Origin: Tubiluchus corallicola
Lineage: Eukaryota > Priapulida > Priapulimorpha > Priapulimorphida > Tubiluchidae
Direction: 5' to 3'
Length of the DNA: 64,000 bases
Assembly (NCBI GenBank): GCA_030141605.1
Contig: JAQGDQ010000479.1
Span: 107,795-171,794, forward strand
The notes under the pieces: model-generated
Told to the model about the DNA's origin: nothing
Database searches by the model: none
What the model saw: only the letters and a program-made list of their open reading frames with translations
Made by a program: the position numbers and the translations under genes
Shown: piece by piece, positions 34,872 to 45,774 of the stretch
How the letters are laid out: the number at the start of each line of letters is the position of its first letter
How positions within the stretch are numbered: the stretch's first letter is position 1

Positions 34872-35393
34872 TAGGGTTACCATATTGTCTGAGTTGAAAA
34901 AGAGGACACGGGTACTTGGCTTTCATTTCATCTGTAAATGCACACTGTCGTTTCGGCATTGCTACTTTCTAATTAACTTTTACCAGTTGCTCAAAACTGC
35001 AAAACAGCAAAACTACAAATTTAAAGAAATTCACATAAAAACAAACAAAATGGCTCCCGGAAGCTGACGTCATTTTAAGTCGTTAGCGAATAGGCGGAGT
35101 ATCGACAGCGGTGTGAGTCGCGTGACCCATAGTGATGTGCGCATCGCTTACTTTTGTTCAGTAAATATGTACACAAAGGGTTGCATTTTGAGATGTTAGC
35201 AACATCTTGTATTGAAAATTAACGAGCTTTTCTTTGTCTAACACTGTCGTACAGCCTCTGCAGTTGGCAAAGTCAGTACATACTTACGGATTGAGGCAAA
35301 ACCCGGACAAACTGCCGATTTTTTGAAAACCCGCCCGGACAGAGGCCCAGATAGAGGACGTGTCCGGGGAAACCCGGACGTATGGTAACCCTA
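34872..35393. mobile_element. hAT-type nonautonomous element, TAGGGTTACCATA ends
   Basis: 522 bp with inverted ends TAGGGTTACCATA and TATGGTAACCCTA and flanks AACGTATC (34864-34871) and AAGGTATC (35394-35401), an 8-bp duplication with one mismatch. GGTTACCATATGTCCGG-type ends with CCCGGAC motifs are frequent in hAT elements; here the CCCGGACA motif is seen near the right end. No transposase frame. Confidence 0.8.
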
Positions 35394-35676
35394 AAGGTAT
35401 CTCAATTTGATTGCAAAACGATTGCAAATTTTTGATAAATCAAAGTAAGCATTTACAATATGAACTACTACACAAGTTTGTCAGTACTTCAACACTACTT
35501 AATTTTGCACACAATTTATACATATGGCAGTCCAATTAAAAAAAACAGGCCTAAATTTAAATGCAAACAGAACTTCTACAATATATAGTATGATCAGGCG
35601 GAAAGAAACGTAGTTTTAATTTACACAATGATTAAGAATGTAAATTCATTGATGCAGTGATTACAAATATTTTTAG

Positions 35677-35857
35677 CTCTTTCATTTTATGCTTCCATTG
35701 AATCCCAATGTATCCCGTGGGATACAGGCTATATTTAGCACGCGGGCACAGGTAGAAAAAAAAAGATTATTATGTGTAAACAAGATGGACATACTGAACA
35801 AAAGTACCAAGCCCAAAAATTTTTTCTTATTAAAAAAATATTTTGGGACTGAAAGGG
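35677..35857 (+). mobile_element. piggyBac-like MITE, 5' half deleted
   Basis: Matches the last 180 bp of the family, with one intact GTATCCCGTGGGATAC palindrome and a right end CTGAAAGGG followed by TTAA. The left edge 'ctctttca' joins directly to 'ttttatgcttcc', consistent with an internal deletion between a degenerate left end and the interior. The left TTAA is degenerate. Confidence 0.75.
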
Positions 35858-35861
35858 TTAA

Positions 35862-36204
35862 ATATAGAAGAGTCCAAATCACCGCTTCACAAACCGACAA
35901 ATTCACTGACTTCTATAAGATGGCGTCTTAGTTCACACAAATCTAACAGACATTTTACACCACTGCACAATATTTAAAAATCTAGACAACCATCAACCTT
36001 AAAAGTGATCATACAATAGCGTACATGATATCATATGCATGTAAAGTAGATTTAATGGTTCAAGACTGACGACTTTTCCTAAAAACGCATAACATTGAGA
36101 TTCCACTAAACGAGGTATTCGTAGTTATCAGCAAAAAAGAGTGATGCTATAGCTATAGCGATATTTTCTTATCCACGAAGTTTCACACTACACAACTAGA
36201 GGAT
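35862..36204. other. No gene seen
   Basis: AT-rich unique sequence. Confidence 0.4.
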
Positions 36205-36840
36205 CTCGAAGATTTCAGCATATGAAGAGCACCCATATTGCTGTTTGCCAGCAGGCAATTTTTAACACATTTAGAACGGAACTGACAAGCCACTGGCGTA
36301 GCAATGTCTAGTTTTTTTTGCTGGATTACTGATGCGTTTACCTGTCTGAAGGCAGATTTCTTTTATTTTAGAATTCTGCCTGCCCAAAGTCTACAATAGA
36401 CGTGACGGGGCATATGAATCGTCATCTATCATCTAACACATTTAACAATAAGAACTCCATGCAGTGTCAAGCAGATGTTTAACATTTAGAATACCTGATC
36501 ATAAATAACTATGGAAGTTTTTGCTGAATCAATCAAAGTGGTTTATTTATGATATTGCAGCACTGATCAGGCTGAAATAACAACAACAAAATAATTACAT
36601 ATAGTACTGCCATACCGCATAGAGCGTAACTACAAATATAAATGTTTCGAATTATACTAATTTAAGAATTGTTCCTTTAATCACAAAAGTAAAACTGCAA
36701 ATAATATACTGTTCTAAATGTTAAACATCTGCTTGACACTGCATGGAGTTCTTATTGTTAAATGTGTTAAAAATTTTCTCCTGGCAAACAGCAATACGGG
36801 TGCTCTTCATATGCTGAAATCTTCGAGATCCTCTAACAAC
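36205..36840. repeat. Inverted repeat with a 160-bp insertion in the left arm
   Basis: The left arm (36205-36273 continuing at 36434-36490) is the reverse complement of the right arm (36708-36838), with landmarks 'gaggatctcgaagatttcag' and 'gcatggagttcttattg'. The left arm is interrupted at 36274-36433, flanked by the direct repeat TAACACATTTA (36263-36273 and 36434-36444), which occurs once in the right arm. Confidence 0.85.
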
Positions 36841-37026
36841 ACTCTCATGTAGAACACATGTACAATGAACAAACTGCTTACTGCAACAAATTGTGAGGCT
36901 GAGTGTCTAGACTGCCCTGTATTCAGGTGACAGATAATTTTGACAAGGCATAAATTTTGATATGTTATGAAGGCTGTAGATGCATCAGCTAAGTGTGGTG
37001 AACGGCGATATAGCTTTGCTAATATG

Positions 37027-37518
37027 TAAGATGAGGTTAGTACTTGGATGGGTGACCGCCGAGGAATTAGGAATACCAGGTGCTGTAGGCTTGCGGGATG
37101 CCCACACTGTATCTCGACACTAGGTGGAGGAGCTGCACAAGCAGCCAACGGCTAGAGGGCAGAGGTGGTCAAGTGACCCAACGGCCATGTGTAGAGGAGT
37201 AAACCTTCCAAATCAGGAGTGGAGCTCCGAAGGCGGACCAGTGCAGTATGCGCACTGACTCCGGTAGCTCCTGCAGCCAACCTGGTGCCAAACGTATCGC
37301 TCCGCTTTCCTTTGGACAACTCCAGGCAGGAAGAGAGGGGGTTTCCTGTTGTCTGGGCAACTCAGGATCTCCATACACCTTGCCCAGGCGTGCGCCCTGG
37401 AGACGTTCAAGGATCGGATTGCTCAGCCACAGTCGACGCTGCAGCTCCATCAATATGATCAATAAGTGACTCTCTTGGCGCGCACTCCATTGTCTTCCGA
37501 GACAGAAGGATGCCAACC
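37027..37518 (+). mobile_element. 5S-derived SINE, copy 3, truncated within the 5S part
   Basis: It starts inside the 5S-like head ('gaggttagtacttggatggg'), carries a short insertion in 'ggaattaggaatacc', and is collinear with 11735-12199 to the terminal 'gaaggatgccaac'. This copy shows that the 5S-like part and the body move as one unit. Confidence 0.85.
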
Positions 37519-38125
37519 AACCATCAAGATGAAAATAAAACTTGGGATGTAATGAAACGAACCTACAATTACACTTTTGGATCAAACTTGAGCAAAAATA
37601 AGAAATACGAAAAATTCGGAACCAACATGGGTTTGAACCTGCAGCCAATGGAAGTAGCTATCTTAATCAAATAAACAATGCAATTCCTTGTGATGAAGAT
37701 GGGTCTTTTAAGAGAACAAACTTCTCATGCTACAACAATTATTAGCTAATTTAATTAATTCTGTTCAACTCAGAGTCTGGAATATACCTTCACGTTACTT
37801 AGTAATCTTGTTCATTCATGTTACGTTATTTGTAGATTTTTCTCTATGTGTTTGTATTTGTATTTGTATTTGTATGTTTGTATTTGATATGATTGTACCA
37901 CGAGTATGAAAAAAAATTATATATATATGTATAATAAAAAAAACTGATAATTCGCCAATTTTTGATAACGTTAATTCCGCAATGCCAATTAGCTATGTAA
38001 TAAACTCACAATTATAAAGTGTTTGAGCCAAAAATGACCAAAGCAAAGACAATAACATGAGCCTATTTCACATGAACTCAAAAATACACTTAAACTTTTT
38101 CACAAAAACTGGTTCACACTGTATG
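37519..38125. other. No gene seen
   Basis: AT-rich sequence with a short TGTATT repeat near 37852-37880 and a (TA)n near 37919. Confidence 0.4.
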
Positions 38126-39953
38126 CAGTGGCGTAACAACTAAGGTGGGGGTCCTTGGACAAGTCTTGACTGGGGGTCCTTGGACAAGTCTTGACTGGGG
38201 GCTCTTGGACAAGTCTTGACTGGGGACCCTTGGACAAGTCTTGACTGGGGACCCTTGGACAACTCTTGATTTGGGCCCTTGGACAAATCTTGATTTGGGC
38301 CCTTGGACAAGTCTTGACTGGGGGCCCTTGGACAAGTCTTGACTGGGGACCCTTGGACAAATTTTGACTGGGGGCTCCTGGACAAGTCTTGACTGGGGGC
38401 CCTTGGACAACTTTTGACTGGGCACCCTTGGACAAATCTTGACTGGGGGCCCTTGGACAAGTCTTGACTGGGGGCCCTTGGACAAATCTTGACTGGGGGC
38501 CCTTGGACAAGTCTTGACTGGGGGCCCTTGGACAAGTCTTGACTGGGGGCCCTTGGACAACTCTTGACTGGGGACCCTTGGACAAATTTTGACTGGGGGC
38601 CCTTGGACAACTTTTGACTGAGGGCTCTTGGACAAATCATGACTGGGGACCCTTGGACAACTTTTGACTGGGCACCCTTGGACAACTTTTGACTGGGCAC
38701 GCTTGGACAAATCTTGACTGGGGGCCCTTGGATAAGTCTTGACTGGGGACCCTTGGACAAATCTTGACTGGGGACCCTTGGACAAATTTTGACTGGGGGC
38801 CCTTGGATAAGTCTTGACTGGGGACCCTTGGACAAATCTTGACTGGGGACCCTTGGACAACTTTTGACTGGGCACCCCTGGACAACTTTTGACTGGGCAC
38901 CCTTGGACAACTTTTGACTGGGCACCCTTGAACAACTTTTGACTGGGTACCCTTGGACAACTTTTGACTGGGCACCCTTGGACAACTTTTGACTGGGCAC
39001 CCTTGAACAACTTTTGACTGGGTACCCTTGAACAACGTTTGACTGGGCACCCTTGGACAACTTTTGACTGGGCACCCTTGAACAACTTTTGACTGGGCAC
39101 CCTTGGACAAATCTTGACTGGGGGCCCTTGGGCAACTTTTGACTGGGCACCCTTGGACAAATCTTGACTGGGGGCCCTTGGACAACTTTTGCCTGGGCAC
39201 CCTTGGACAAATCTTGACTGGGGGCCCTTGGACAAATTGAATGAAAGGCCCCGTATCGACCCCATTTTTAATTTTGTATGAAGTAATGAAATTATCATTA
39301 AACACAAAAAATGATGAAAAGAAAAGCGAAATCGAACTTTATTATTATAGCAAATTGTTTACAAAATTACGTTAAATACACCAAAATAGAAATAAGGCAA
39401 CAAGTAACGCAGTGTATAATGCATACACAGTGTTTGTATATAAAGTTAGTAATGGATACACTGTGTATGTCAAGTAGAAATCCCGGAATGAAATTGATCT
39501 ACAGAAATTTTGCTGATCGAGTCTTAGTGTTGCCAAACTTGTCTATAATATAGTCGATGTCTATCTTCTGAGCAGCACCTCTCTATGAAAAATAAATACA
39601 CTGTTCGGAAGATTTCTCTCTGCTTCCCTTTAATCTAAGGTTGTATTTAGAATTGCCTGTAAAACTTGGCTTCGTTATATGCATTTAGTAGGTCAGCCAA
39701 TCAGATTTGAGCACGTTTTTTAGTCTAGTAGGTTAGCCAATCAGAATTGAGCACGTTTTTTAGTCTACTCATTGGAAGCGAAGAAATCGCCACGTCTTTT
39801 GATTTTTCTGTAATATTGAATTTCAAATAAAAGTTTTTGTGATTACTTCAAAACATACCCATTTTCCTGCCTGTAAATTTGCATGTTTTTTAGGGTCAAG
39901 CTTGGGGGGCCCCGGTATTTGTCCAGCCTTGTCCAATGGGCGTTACGCCACTG
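38126..39953. mobile_element. hAT-like element with CAGTGGCGTAAC ends carrying a 25-bp satellite
   Basis: A perfect 12-bp inverted pair, CAGTGGCGTAAC at 38126-38137 and its complement at 39942-39953, bounds an 1828-bp segment. The adjacent 8 bases are ACTGTATG (left) and ATTGTATC (right), matching at six of eight positions, as for an old 8-bp target duplication. 60 percent of the element is a minisatellite (38145-39235). The remaining 0.7 kb has no recognisable transposase. The element lies just downstream of the sarcospan-like gene. Confidence 0.75.
38145..39235. repeat. 25-bp minisatellite, about 43 copies
   Basis: The unit is of the type TTGGACAAGTCTTGACTGGGGGCCC with variants CTTTTGACTGGGCACCC and ATCTTGACTGGGGACCC. 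Because 25 is not a multiple of three and the unit has no stop on the minus strand, all three minus frames are open for 160-400 codons, each giving a 25-residue repeat (SKGPQSR..VQGPPVKTCPRAPSQDL type). I consider these frames repeat artefacts rather than a gene. Confidence 0.95.
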
Positions 39954-40251
39954 ATTGTATCAATGATTGATTTCCGAGAAGGGAAGTATAATTACTTAAT
40001 CATGATTAAATAATGATTGATGACAACACTAAAATAGACAAAAATTCCGACAGCACCATTAGAATCAAGTAGCACACAGATAAAATATTCTTGTAAGCTA
40101 ACAGGGATTGGTCCCGGGGAAGGTCTGGAGCTCAAACTGTCGTTAATAGGAATAATACTTATGATTTAAAGCATGTGTACTTCCATATTCTATGCCGTCA
40201 CAAATCGTCTAAAATATCCCATAGGTGGCAGCACATGCCCAAACCTGATAA
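39954..40251. other. 3' flank of the sarcospan-like gene
   Basis: No canonical AATAAA was found on the minus strand within this stretch. Confidence 0.4.
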
Positions 40252-40773
40252 TCAACTGTCCGTTTTATTTTCTACCAGTTGAAGTTCCTCTTCTTTAGCA
40301 CGACTCAATTTCCGCTCCTCTTTATCCAAAGTCAGCGGATCCTGCTGACCGCCGCCGTCGTCGTTGGAAATCGGCTCCGTTGTTTGACAGTACGGCGGAT
40401 TCGCCGGATTCGCCCACGGATGGGGCGGCACGTTGGCGTTGTACGAATAGAACTTGAGCCCGGAGTGAAAGCGCCCGTAACGGGATCGCCAAAGCAGGAC
40501 GACGAACCACAGCGACACGATGCTGCCGACGGCACAGGAGACGGCAAGTCCGAGCATGAACCATCGCAACAAAGAGAAGATACCCTCACAGTTCGTCAAA
40601 TAATACACTAAATAGTTTTCGGGCTCGTCTTCCAAAATGCACCCACAGATGTCAGCACGTGTGGTATTGTTGCAGGCGGTGTAGTGGAAGATATTGATGG
40701 CATGCGCCAGCGGAAAGATACACGCTACTGCACACAGGAAAATACTAATGAATGACAGTACTGCACAGATGCA
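40252..40773 (-). CDS. SSPN-like: Sarcospan-like protein, exon 5 (last)
   Basis: Codes residues 159-331 of a 331-residue protein assembled from five phase-0 exons on the minus strand (57744-57932, 57348-57443, 54729-54830, 44593-44679, 40252-40773). Acceptor TTTATTTCAG|TGC. It contains membrane segment 3 (about 159-184), an extracellular loop with Cys192, Cys201, Cys203 and Cys220 and a glycosylation-type NNT at 193, membrane segment 4 (about 224-253), and a Pro/Glu-rich cytoplasmic tail. The CxC ... NC loop pattern and the WRSRYGRFHSGLKFYS sequence after segment 4 resemble vertebrate sarcospan, which joins the sarcoglycans in the dystrophin complex. A related small tetraspan family is the alternative. 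Confidence 0.85.
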   Translation of the reverse strand, partial: CICAVLSFISIFLCAVACIFPLAHAINIFHYTACNNTTRADICGCILEDEPENYLVYYLTNCEGIFSLLRWFMLGLAVSCAVGSIVSLWFVVLLWRSRYGRFHSGLKFYSYNANVPPHPWANPANPPYCQTTEPISNDDGGGQQDPLTLDKEERKLSRAKEEELQLVENKTDS

Positions 40774-40849
40774 CTGAAATAAAAGAACACAAGTCTTAGA
40801 AACAGCGGTGTTAGCTTAATCAAGTTATCTTAATTTTACATACAATTAA

Positions 40850-41309
40850 CCCTTTCATACCCGTTGTATCCTGCGGGATACGAGAATATTTTCTGCTTCT
40901 AAAATTAATAAAATTTTAAAACGGACAGTTATTTGATCTGTTAATAGTTATTTTGATTTAAGCCAATACCAATAGACTAAAAATGGTGATAAAATGGCAA
41001 ACTAGAAAATCTACATAGCATAAAAAACTGCGCAAGGTACAGTACTTTAGAGACGACTTTATAGAGATCAGCATAGCGTGCATACTAAATGTCTTAGATA
41101 CTTTAAAGAATTATCAGCAGTTGCAAAATGAAGCACATTTTATGCTTACATTGAATCTCAATGTATCCCGTGTGATACAGGCTATATTTAGCACGCGGGC
41201 ACAGGTAGAAAAAAATAATTATTATGTGTAAACAAGATGGACATGCTAAACAAAAGTACCAAGCCAAAAAAAATGTTTCTTATTAAAAAATAATTTGGGA
41301 CTGAAAGGG
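40850..41309 (+). mobile_element. piggyBac-like MITE in intron 4 of the sarcospan-like gene
   Basis: 460 bp between TTAA at 40846-40849 and 41310-41313, full length. Both palindromes are altered by one or two bases (GTATCCTGCGGGATAC and GTATCCCGTGTGATAC). Confidence 0.9.
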
Positions 41310-41444
41310 TTAACAAATAATAGTCTTTCTTTCTTTTATATCATCCCATATATGAGCTTCATTCATTACATCATTCCATTTTAAGCACTAATGTTTTTTT
41401 ATCACGATTCACTTTAAATTTTCAGATTATTTCCATTACTTTTT

Positions 41445-41650
41445 TTCTTTCACTGTGTGGGACAATCTAACAAGCCCTGCTTTTTGATTGCCCGCAACAC
41501 ATTTACCTTCGTGTGTAAGTGAACAGTGTTTGAGGCTTTTCCTGTGCAGTATTTCTTATTTGTATTATATCCATTGTAGGCCCTTTCACTAGATATTGTA
41601 CATGAAACTATTGTAAATATGTAATGTGAAATAAATGAGTTATGAGAAAT
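41445..41650 (+). mobile_element. LINE-like 3' end in intron 4
   Basis: Runs from 'ctttcactgtgtgggac' to AATAAATGAGTTATGAG. The same sequence in inverted orientation is nested inside the MITE at 43453, which establishes it as a mobile sequence. The AATAAA plus TTATGA tail suggests a non-LTR element. Confidence 0.65.
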
Positions 41651-42743
41651 CTACATGACATTTAAAAATGTATAATTTTTACAACAACTGGGGGGGGGGG
41701 CGTATCAAGACTTTACGACGCCATAGGCTGATACTTCTGTCCCGTACAACTTCATTTTTTCAATTTTTGTTCGTTTATGTAATGAGCGGACTAAACAATT
41801 ACTTGTGGTATGTTAGAAACACTATAAACCTAATTTCCATGAGGTCATTCTCAATTACAATGTATTTGCATAGTGCTTATAATCAAGCAGGCTACTCAAC
41901 TGCTTGTGTGTAATATCTTGCACCTGTTGCTTATGTGGCATTTATATGAAAGCTGCTCTCAATAACTGCCTGTGGTGTGTTATCAGGTGCGCCCTTTACA
42001 TGAGTATGAAAGTTAGACATTTTCCGAGGAGAATAAGAATTTTTTCCAAAATGTCACGCCCCCAAACTTTGGCGCCCTAGGCTATAGCCTAGCTACCCTA
42101 TTGGTTAAGACACTCCTGACAATGGCACACTTGCAGGACAAGTGAGAATAACACTAGAGAGCTGAGCACCACACGAAAATAATAATTAAAATTAATAATA
42201 GTTAGAAATAATGATTTAATAATGTAATTCAAGGGTAGTCGACAATGAGCCTATTCACAGTTCCAGCGATTGATGATGATAGTGAAAAGGTCAAAGGTCA
42301 AGTGTAGCAGACAATGAATTTGTGTACACTCGACAATACCTCGCAGCCCAAGCTATGGTAATAGTAACAGTTTTAACAGCTACTAGAACCTTACCTGGTT
42401 CATTTTTCTCGTTCTCAAGCAAGATCCTGCTAGTAAATCACTCTATGCACAACTAATGTATAATTAAGTAAAATTCACCAAAACAATTGAAATTACTGAA
42501 CTGGTGAAGCAGACAGCTTTGCTTTACCCATAGTTGTAATTAAGACGCGTTGCCGTGGCACACTTAACCACTTTGACCTACAACAACGGCGCGTGTGCAC
42601 GACGAAACTTAGCGGCTTACTAAGGAATTCATGTACAAATAAGTTATAGATAAAGAAATTTTAACATATCATTATATCGCATAAAAAGATAGATCATATA
42701 TTTGAAGAAAATTCCTTTTTTAGAAGCTGATAAGTGGCGCCCG

Positions 42744-43112
42744 GGGCACCCGCGATATCTGCCACACCCTAGATACGCCACCGAGTCTTGGGCACCCGCG
42801 ATATCTGCCACACCCTAGATACGCCACCGAGTCTTGGGCACCCGCGATATCTGCCATACCCTAGATACGCCACCGAGTCTTGGGCACCCGCGATATCTGC
42901 CATACCCTAGATACGCCACCGAGTCTTGGGCACCCGCGATATCTGCCACACCCTAGATACGCCACCGAGTCTTGGGCACCCGCGATATCTGCCACACCCT
43001 AGATACGCCACCGAGTCTTGGGCACCCGCGATATCTGCCATAGCCTAGATACGCCACCAAGTCTTGGGCACCCGCGATATCTGCCACACCCTAGATACGA
43101 CACCGACTCTTT
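42744..43112. repeat. 46-bp tandem array, eight copies, unit resembles a transposon terminus
   Basis: Units read 'gggcacccgcgatatctgcc', 'acaccctagatacgccaccg', 'agtctt' with few changes. On the minus strand each unit contains CGGTGGCGTATCTAGGG, very close to the CAGTGGCGTA-type ends of nonautonomous DNA transposons. It lies in intron 4 of the sarcospan-like gene. Confidence 0.92.
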
Positions 43113-43452
43113 GTCAGACGTACGTTCACATAACAGCGCCACAATTTACACATTTAGATATTAAAGTTTGCATGAAATTTTGTTGGAAGAAAAATTTACA
43201 ACTGGACCGGGAAAATGAAGTTCACACATTACAACTGTTACGATGTATTGGGTTTCATTGTAATTTCATTCAATGTTGCTTTTTTGCAACAGTCCACAGT
43301 TTATTTTCTGTTGAGAGAGTTAAAATAACAGTTGTATCAGCATCAGACAGTCAAATAAATAGTTCTAAACGGCAGTCACGTGACTCAATGCTTGTCTAAA
43401 ACTTTGAATAATGCAGTTTTTTTAAATTAAATATTCGAAGCTCAGTATTTAA

Positions 43453-44134
43453 CCCTTTCATACCCGTTGTATCCCGTGGGATACGAGAATATTTTAGTCA
43501 TAAGTCATTTATTTCACCTTACACATTTACAATAGTTTCATGTACAATATCTAGTGAAAGGGCCTACGATGGATATACTACAAATAAGAAATACTGCACA
43601 GGAAAAGCCTCAAACACTGTTAACCTATACACGAAGGTAAATGTGTTGCGGGCAATCAAAAAGCAGGGCTTGTTAGATTGTCCCACACAGTGATAGAAAA
43701 AAAGTAATGGAGATTATTTTGTGCCTTTAAAATTAATAAAATTTTAAAACTGACAGTTATTTGATCTGTTAATAGTTATTTTGATTTAAGCCAATAACAA
43801 TAGACTAAAAATGGTGATAAAATGGCAAACTAGAAAATCTACATAGCATAAAAAACTGCGCAAGGTACAGTACTTTAGAGACGACTTTGTACAGATCAGC
43901 ATAGCATGCATACTAAATGTCTTAAATACTTTAAAAAATTATCAGCAGTTGCAAAATGAAGCACATTTTATACTTCCGTTGAATCCCAATGTATCCCGTG
44001 GGATACAGGCTATATTTAGCACGCGGGCACAGGTAGAAAAAAATTATTATGTGAAAACAAGATGGACATACTGAACAAAAGTACCAAGCCAAAAAAAAAT
44101 TTCTTATTAAAAAAATAATGTGGGACTGAAAGGG
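43453..44134 (+). mobile_element. piggyBac-like MITE with a nested LINE-like insertion
   Basis: Bounded by TTAA at 43449-43452 and 44135-44138, with both GTATCCCGTGGGATAC palindromes. It is 225 bp longer than its relatives because of an insertion at about 43496-43720 that is the inverted copy of 41445-41650. The sequence on both sides of the insertion ('gagaatatttt' and 'gagattatttt') suggests a short target duplication. Confidence 0.88.
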
Positions 44135-44592
44135 TTAAATTAAATATTCGAAGCCCAGTATTTAAACGAATTAATGACGAAATACAAGGCAAACTTACTT
44201 CAGTAACACATGAAAAATGAAGAAAAATGAAAAATGCAGTTAATTAAAAAGGTTACTGAGCACGAAAGATTAAAAAAGCATTGCGAATGTGAGACGAATA
44301 GGTGAGATATCACTGCGCGTGCACTAACACAACGCCAAGCAATGTCAAGTCTTGCTAATAAATGGATTGGTGACCACAGGGAATGCTTCTAGGCGGTTAA
44401 ATATGTCACAGTTCTTCCGACTAATTACAGTGAGGTGGCGCGTGTACTACTCATCCAATCAAAGGTAAGACATATATGCCAATTCAACGTCTCACTAGAT
44501 TCCAGTTCTGCCACAAGCAAAAGAAAAGGGTTCCAAAAAGTGAAATACAGCAGAATTGGAAAAAAGTCACGAAAAGAAGGTAAAATACTCAC

Positions 44593-44679
44593 CTTTACTA
44601 CGTAAGCTCGGTTGTTTCCAGTCCATGCGTCAAACTCCACTATACAGAAGTACAGACCTACCAAACCAGCCAAAAACAA
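44593..44679 (-). CDS. SSPN-like: Sarcospan-like protein, exon 4
   Basis: 87 bp coding residues 130-158, phase 0 at both ends; acceptor ATTTTCAG|TTG, donor GTAAAG|GTGAGT. It supplies membrane segment 2 (LFLAGLVGLYFCIV) and the short loop that follows (EFDAWTGNNRAYVVK). The acceptor and the first 43 bases are repeated in tandem immediately upstream (44680-45020). Confidence 0.88.
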
Positions 44680-45020
44680 CTGAAAATGGACAAAAAACAG
44701 CTAAATTTGGTGCCACTATACAGAAGTACAGACCCACCAAACCAGCCAAAAACAACTGAAAATGTACAAAAAACAGCTAAATTTGGTGCCACTATACAGA
44801 AGTACAGACCCACCAAACCAGCCAAAAACAACTGAAAATGTACAAAAAACAGCTAAATTTGGTGCCACTATACAGAAGTACAGACCCACCAAACCAGCCA
44901 AAAACAACTGAAAATGGACAAAAAACAGCTAAATTTGGTGCCACTATACAGAAGTAAAGATCCACCAAACCAGCCAAAAACAACTAAAAATGTACAAAAA
45001 ATAGCTAAATTTGGTGCCTA
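44680..45020 (-). repeat. 76-bp tandem array made of exon 4 start plus its acceptor
   Basis: Units recur every 76 bp ('tacagaag' at 44643, 44719, 44795, 44871, 44947). On the minus strand each holds a pyrimidine tract, an AG acceptor (TTTTCAG, or TTTTTAG in the farthest copy), the first 43 coding bases of exon 4 (LFLAGLVGLYFCIV, with one Arg/Gly-type third-codon change), and a 33-bp spacer encoding APNLAVF in the exon frame. Only the copy nearest the donor continues into the rest of exon 4. Confidence 0.93.
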
Positions 45021-45774
45021 GTGTCTTTTTTCTTGCTATCTTTTCTACGCAAGTTTCAATTTACATCAATAAATCAGCGGCAAAACGGCGTAATGAGACG
45101 CAAGAGGTTCCGAAATTCCAAACAGATGTGGGGAGGTAATTACGTCTCAAAAGATTGCAATCAGGAGTCTAAATGTATCAAGGATTAAGAGGAGAACTTG
45201 GTATAGATGCCATAAGCTCTCTTCAATTCAGGGATGAAAATGACAAATTGCTAAAAACTCTGAAACAGGCCGTGGGTTTGGGGGCCACGTAGGCAACAAC
45301 AAATTGCAATTTTGTTACCATAGAGAACCTCTAAATGGACTTAAAATATCAGTTACCTTGTTTCATGCATAATTTAAAATACCCAACTATCAAGGATACA
45401 TGATACCTAATTGTCTCAAAAACACCTAAGTACTGGCCGCTCCTATGCAAAAGTATATAAAAACTGTCTGCAATTGACTCAAATAACTCCGCACAATTGA
45501 TTCTATATTTTTATACATAGAGATCTACACGTGGTTACACTGATGTACGTGATGTAAACAAAGTGATGGCCTGCCAACTAGCGGTCAGTTTGTGAAATAA
45601 TGTACTGGGTCTGTAAAAATTTTCTCAACGAATTTACGCAATTTACAAAAATGGCACTAGTGGTCTTCCAAAAACTCGGAATTCTGCGTATCCGAGGGAA
45701 AATTGTCATCCCTGTTAAAATAGGGACCAAATTTGACTACATGGATATCAAAGCGCTACCAATAAGAAGATAAT
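45021..45774. other. Intron 3 sequence, no feature seen
   Basis: Unique sequence inside intron 3 of the sarcospan-like gene. Confidence 0.4.

Noticed and set aside
38100-39307. Pro/Lys/Gln-rich repetitive proteins of up to 397 codons
   Set aside because: A 25-bp satellite read in three frames; no start context, promoter or splice sites support a gene.
42744-43112. CRISPR array
   Set aside because: Repeats are contiguous with no unique spacers, and the DNA is animal. The same applies to the other tandem arrays in the window.
44716-44983. Independent membrane peptides (MFLAGLVGLYFCIV...)
   Set aside because: They are translations of the exon 4-derived tandem copies and not separate genes.
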